5,311 bases of DNA from an uncultured Planctomycetaceae bacterium (lineage in GTDB: Bacteria > Planctomycetota > Planctomycetia > Pirellulales > Pirellulaceae), in contig CAIYOB010001075.1 of NCBI GenBank assembly GCA_903927685.1, forward strand, positions 1 to 5,311. The letters are read 5' to 3'. Within the stretch, counting starts at the first letter, position 1. The number at the start of each line of letters is the position of its first letter. The notes below the pieces were generated by a model that saw nothing but the letters and a program-made list of their open reading frames with translations, was not told the DNA's origin and ran no database searches. Positions 3,724-5,311 of this stretch are shown here, piece after piece. The translations under genes were made by a program, and so were the position numbers.

Positions 3724-5311
3724 GCAACTACTCCGCCTGAACGCTGGCCAGGTTGAACTGCAGGCGGCGGCGGCCGGCGACCGCAAAGGCCCGCGGCGTT
3801 GGACGGCCAAAGCCTACAACGGTGGACCGCTCAAACTGAACGGCTTCGCGGATCCCGTCCTAGTCGATCTGGCCGGCCTGACGTTCCCCGCTCGCCCCGT
3901 GGCTGCGAATCTGTTTCACGACGAGACGAAACTCGTGGGACACATCGACGGGCACGAAAACAGCGGACGCGAGCTTGTGTTGTTCGGTCCGGTCAGCGGG
4001 ACTGGCCCCGCGGCGGTCGAGTTCATGGGCAACCATGACAACGGTTTCCCGTGGCAGGCCAGCATCGAGGCAAGGCCCCTGACCGCGATGGAATACGTGC
4101 CCTCCGGCAAGCAGGTTTCCGCCAACGGCCGGACGTTCAACGGGCCTGTGCTCGTGGCGCGAAAAACAGAACTTTCGGGCATCGCATTTTTGCCGCGTGG
4201 TGCCGACGAAAACACCCAAGTTTCACTTGCGGCAACGAGGAAAACGACCATGACGACTTCCACCGAAACCACCGACATCCTGACCGCCGAGCGTGCGCGA
4301 GTCGCGACGATCAACGCGAAGTGCGACACCGCCCCGGCAATCGTCGCTGAGCAGCTGGCCCACCGCCTGGGCGAACTGCGAGCGACCGCCGTCAACGATG
4401 GCTGGAGTCTCGACCGCCTGGACGCCGAGCTTGTCCGCTGCGAGCGAGACGCCTATCTCCGACGGGAGTTTCTCGCCAGTGCCCCGAAAGGCCCGTCGAT
4501 TCACGCGAGCAACAGCGATGCTGGTGAGCAGCTGTTGCAGGCGGCGTTCTGTCGCACGCTGGGTTTGGACGTGGAAAGGCACTTCAAGCCCGAAGTACTC
4601 GAAGCCTGTGATGCCGCCCGGCTCCGCGGAGTTGGCTTGCACCACCTGTTGCTGAGGGCCGCGGCGAGTGCCGGCGTCCAGGAGCAAACGCTCCGGGCCA
4701 GCAACCTGCGAGACGTTTTGCAGGCGGCGTTTTCGACGCACACGATCACGACGCTATTGACGACCACCGGTAACAAGTTGCTCGCCGATGGCTTCGACGC
4801 TGTGGAAGCGGTTTGGCGGGAAATCTCCCGTATTCGTTCGGTCGAGAACTTCAAGAGCTACACCAGCTATCGGCTGAACGCCAGCTTGGTTTACGAGGAG
4901 CTTGGCCCCGGCGGCGAGATCAAACATGGGACCGCCAGCCAGGAATCCTGGACGATCCGCGCGAAGACTTACGCCAGGATGATGAGCCTGACCCGCGAAG
5001 ACATCATCAACGATGACTTGTCCGCGTTCGATGACTTGCGGAACCGCCTGGGGCGTGGTGCGGCGTTGAAGCTGAACAACGAGTTCTGGAAAGCCTTCCT
5101 GAACAACTCCGCGTTCTTCACCAGCGGACGCGCCAACCTGTTGACGGGGGCCGGCTCCGCATTGGACGCCGACGGACTGGCGGCGGCTGAAAAGGCGTTC
5201 ATGGAACTGGCGGACGAGGACGGCCATCCCCTGGGAATCACCCCGGCGCTGATTTTGGTGCCGAGCGACTTGGCCGTTGTCGCACGGCAGCTGTACGTCA
5301 GCCAGGAGCGA
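3716..5311 (+). CDS. Prohead protease/major capsid protein fusion (Mu gpT-type capsid), 3' partial
   Basis: 532 residues are visible; the frame runs open off the right edge. The ATG at 3716 follows GGGAGGT (3701-3707) at eight bases and overlaps the preceding gene by 8. Protease part (about 1-170): NLFHDETKLVGHIDG with candidate catalytic His68, HDNGFPWQASIEARP with candidate nucleophile Ser116, and LSGIAFLPRGAD (153-164), matching the ending of HK97/U35-type prohead proteases. A Thr-rich linker (174-190) and helical, charged region (about 190-260), probably a scaffold-like delta region, follow. Capsid part (about 265 onward): AFSTHTITTLLTTTGNKLL, WREISRIRSVENFKSYTSYRL, GGEIKHGTASQESWTIRAKTYARMMSLTREDIINDDLSAF (about 399-438) and LILVPSDLA, matching gpT-type major head subunits. 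By family, the protease cleaves scaffold and capsid precursors during prohead maturation. An internal ATG at 4250 could give capsid without protease. Confidence 0.9.
   Translation, partial: MSEQLLRLNAGQVELQAAAAGDRKGPRRWTAKAYNGGPLKLNGFADPVLVDLAGLTFPARPVAANLFHDETKLVGHIDGHENSGRELVLFGPVSGTGPAAVEFMGNHDNGFPWQASIEARPLTAMEYVPSGKQVSANGRTFNGPVLVARKTELSGIAFLPRGADENTQVSLAATRKTTMTTSTETTDILTAERARVATINAKCDTAPAIVAEQLAHRLGELRATAVNDGWSLDRLDAELVRCERDAYLRREFLASAPKGPSIHASNSDAGEQLLQAAFCRTLGLDVERHFKPEVLEACDAARLRGVGLHHLLLRAAASAGVQEQTLRASNLRDVLQAAFSTHTITTLLTTTGNKLLADGFDAVEAVWREISRIRSVENFKSYTSYRLNASLVYEELGPGGEIKHGTASQESWTIRAKTYARMMSLTREDIINDDLSAFDDLRNRLGRGAALKLNNEFWKAFLNNSAFFTSGRANLLTGAGSALDADGLAAAEKAFMELADEDGHPLGITPALILVPSDLAVVARQLYVSQER
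4237..4252 (+). promoter_or_regulatory. Internal Shine-Dalgarno and ATG in the fusion gene
   Basis: GAGGA (4237-4241) lies eight bases before an in-frame ATG at 4250 (residue 179), exactly at the junction between protease and scaffold/capsid parts. This could produce a separate scaffold-capsid polypeptide from the same mRNA, as nested late genes of other phages do. Based on sequence alone. Confidence 0.45.

Noticed and set aside
3799..4038. Short + strand frame inside the fusion gene, also 4051-4350 and 4293-4655
   Set aside because: All lie out of frame within the protease-capsid coding sequence, which has clear family motifs throughout; their products are Arg-rich shadows.
4535..4731. 14-base direct repeat TTGCAGGCGGCGTT at 4535-4548 and 4718-4731
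   Set aside because: Both copies encode the same Leu-Gln-Ala-Ala-Phe in frame within the capsid gene; shared codon choice explains it.
1..5311. CRISPR array, tRNA or rRNA genes
   Set aside because: I saw no regularly spaced repeats with unique spacers, and no tRNA-like or rRNA-like segments on either strand by eye.

Overview
This GC-rich window reads as part of a tailed-phage genome, a prophage or a phage-derived satellite in a GC-rich bacterium. Every gene I can support lies on the + strand. Small genes are packed tightly, with 4-8 nt start/stop overlaps and good Shine-Dalgarno sequences before most starts. The clearest hallmark is a fused prohead protease/major capsid protein at the right edge; a RepA-like replicative ATPase lies at the left edge. 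The style (RepA-type ATPase, tiny Cys-rich proteins, protease-capsid fusion) would fit an element in a Planctomycetota-like host. That taxonomic guess is weak because the window holds no host marker gene.

Layout. Positions 1-1109 hold the 3' part of a RecA-fold/AAA ATPase with a C-terminal winged-helix-like region. Positions 1079-1244, from the last codons of that gene into the gap behind it, carry a dense array of GGGAC/GTCCC words arranged as three inverted repeats. A plausible promoter -10 sits at the centre of the largest repeat. Positions 1263-1864 hold two translationally coupled small genes: a Cys-rich protein and an unknown protein whose tail may be frameshifted. After a 110-base gap with an AT-rich patch, a second gene run starts at 1975. 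It contains a 267-aa protein with two possible winged-helix segments, a probable P27-like small terminase subunit (2775), two tandem zinc-ribbon proteins (3046 and 3255), a small HTH-like protein (3496), and the protease-capsid fusion (3716 to the window edge, 532 residues visible, no stop reached).

How the genes may work together (inference). The left gene would serve DNA replication, and the 1975-5311 run would serve regulation, DNA packaging and capsid building. Canonical tailed phages usually place the large terminase and portal between the small terminase and the protease/capsid gene. Here that interval is only about 660 bases and holds small zinc-ribbon and HTH proteins instead. The order is therefore rearranged, or the element lacks these genes and may be a capsid-forming satellite. 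Only flanking sequence can decide.

Most worth a second look: the GGGAC array behind the replication ATPase, the perfect 20-bp palindrome inside the small-terminase-like gene, the internal ribosome-binding site in the capsid fusion, and the odd gene order.
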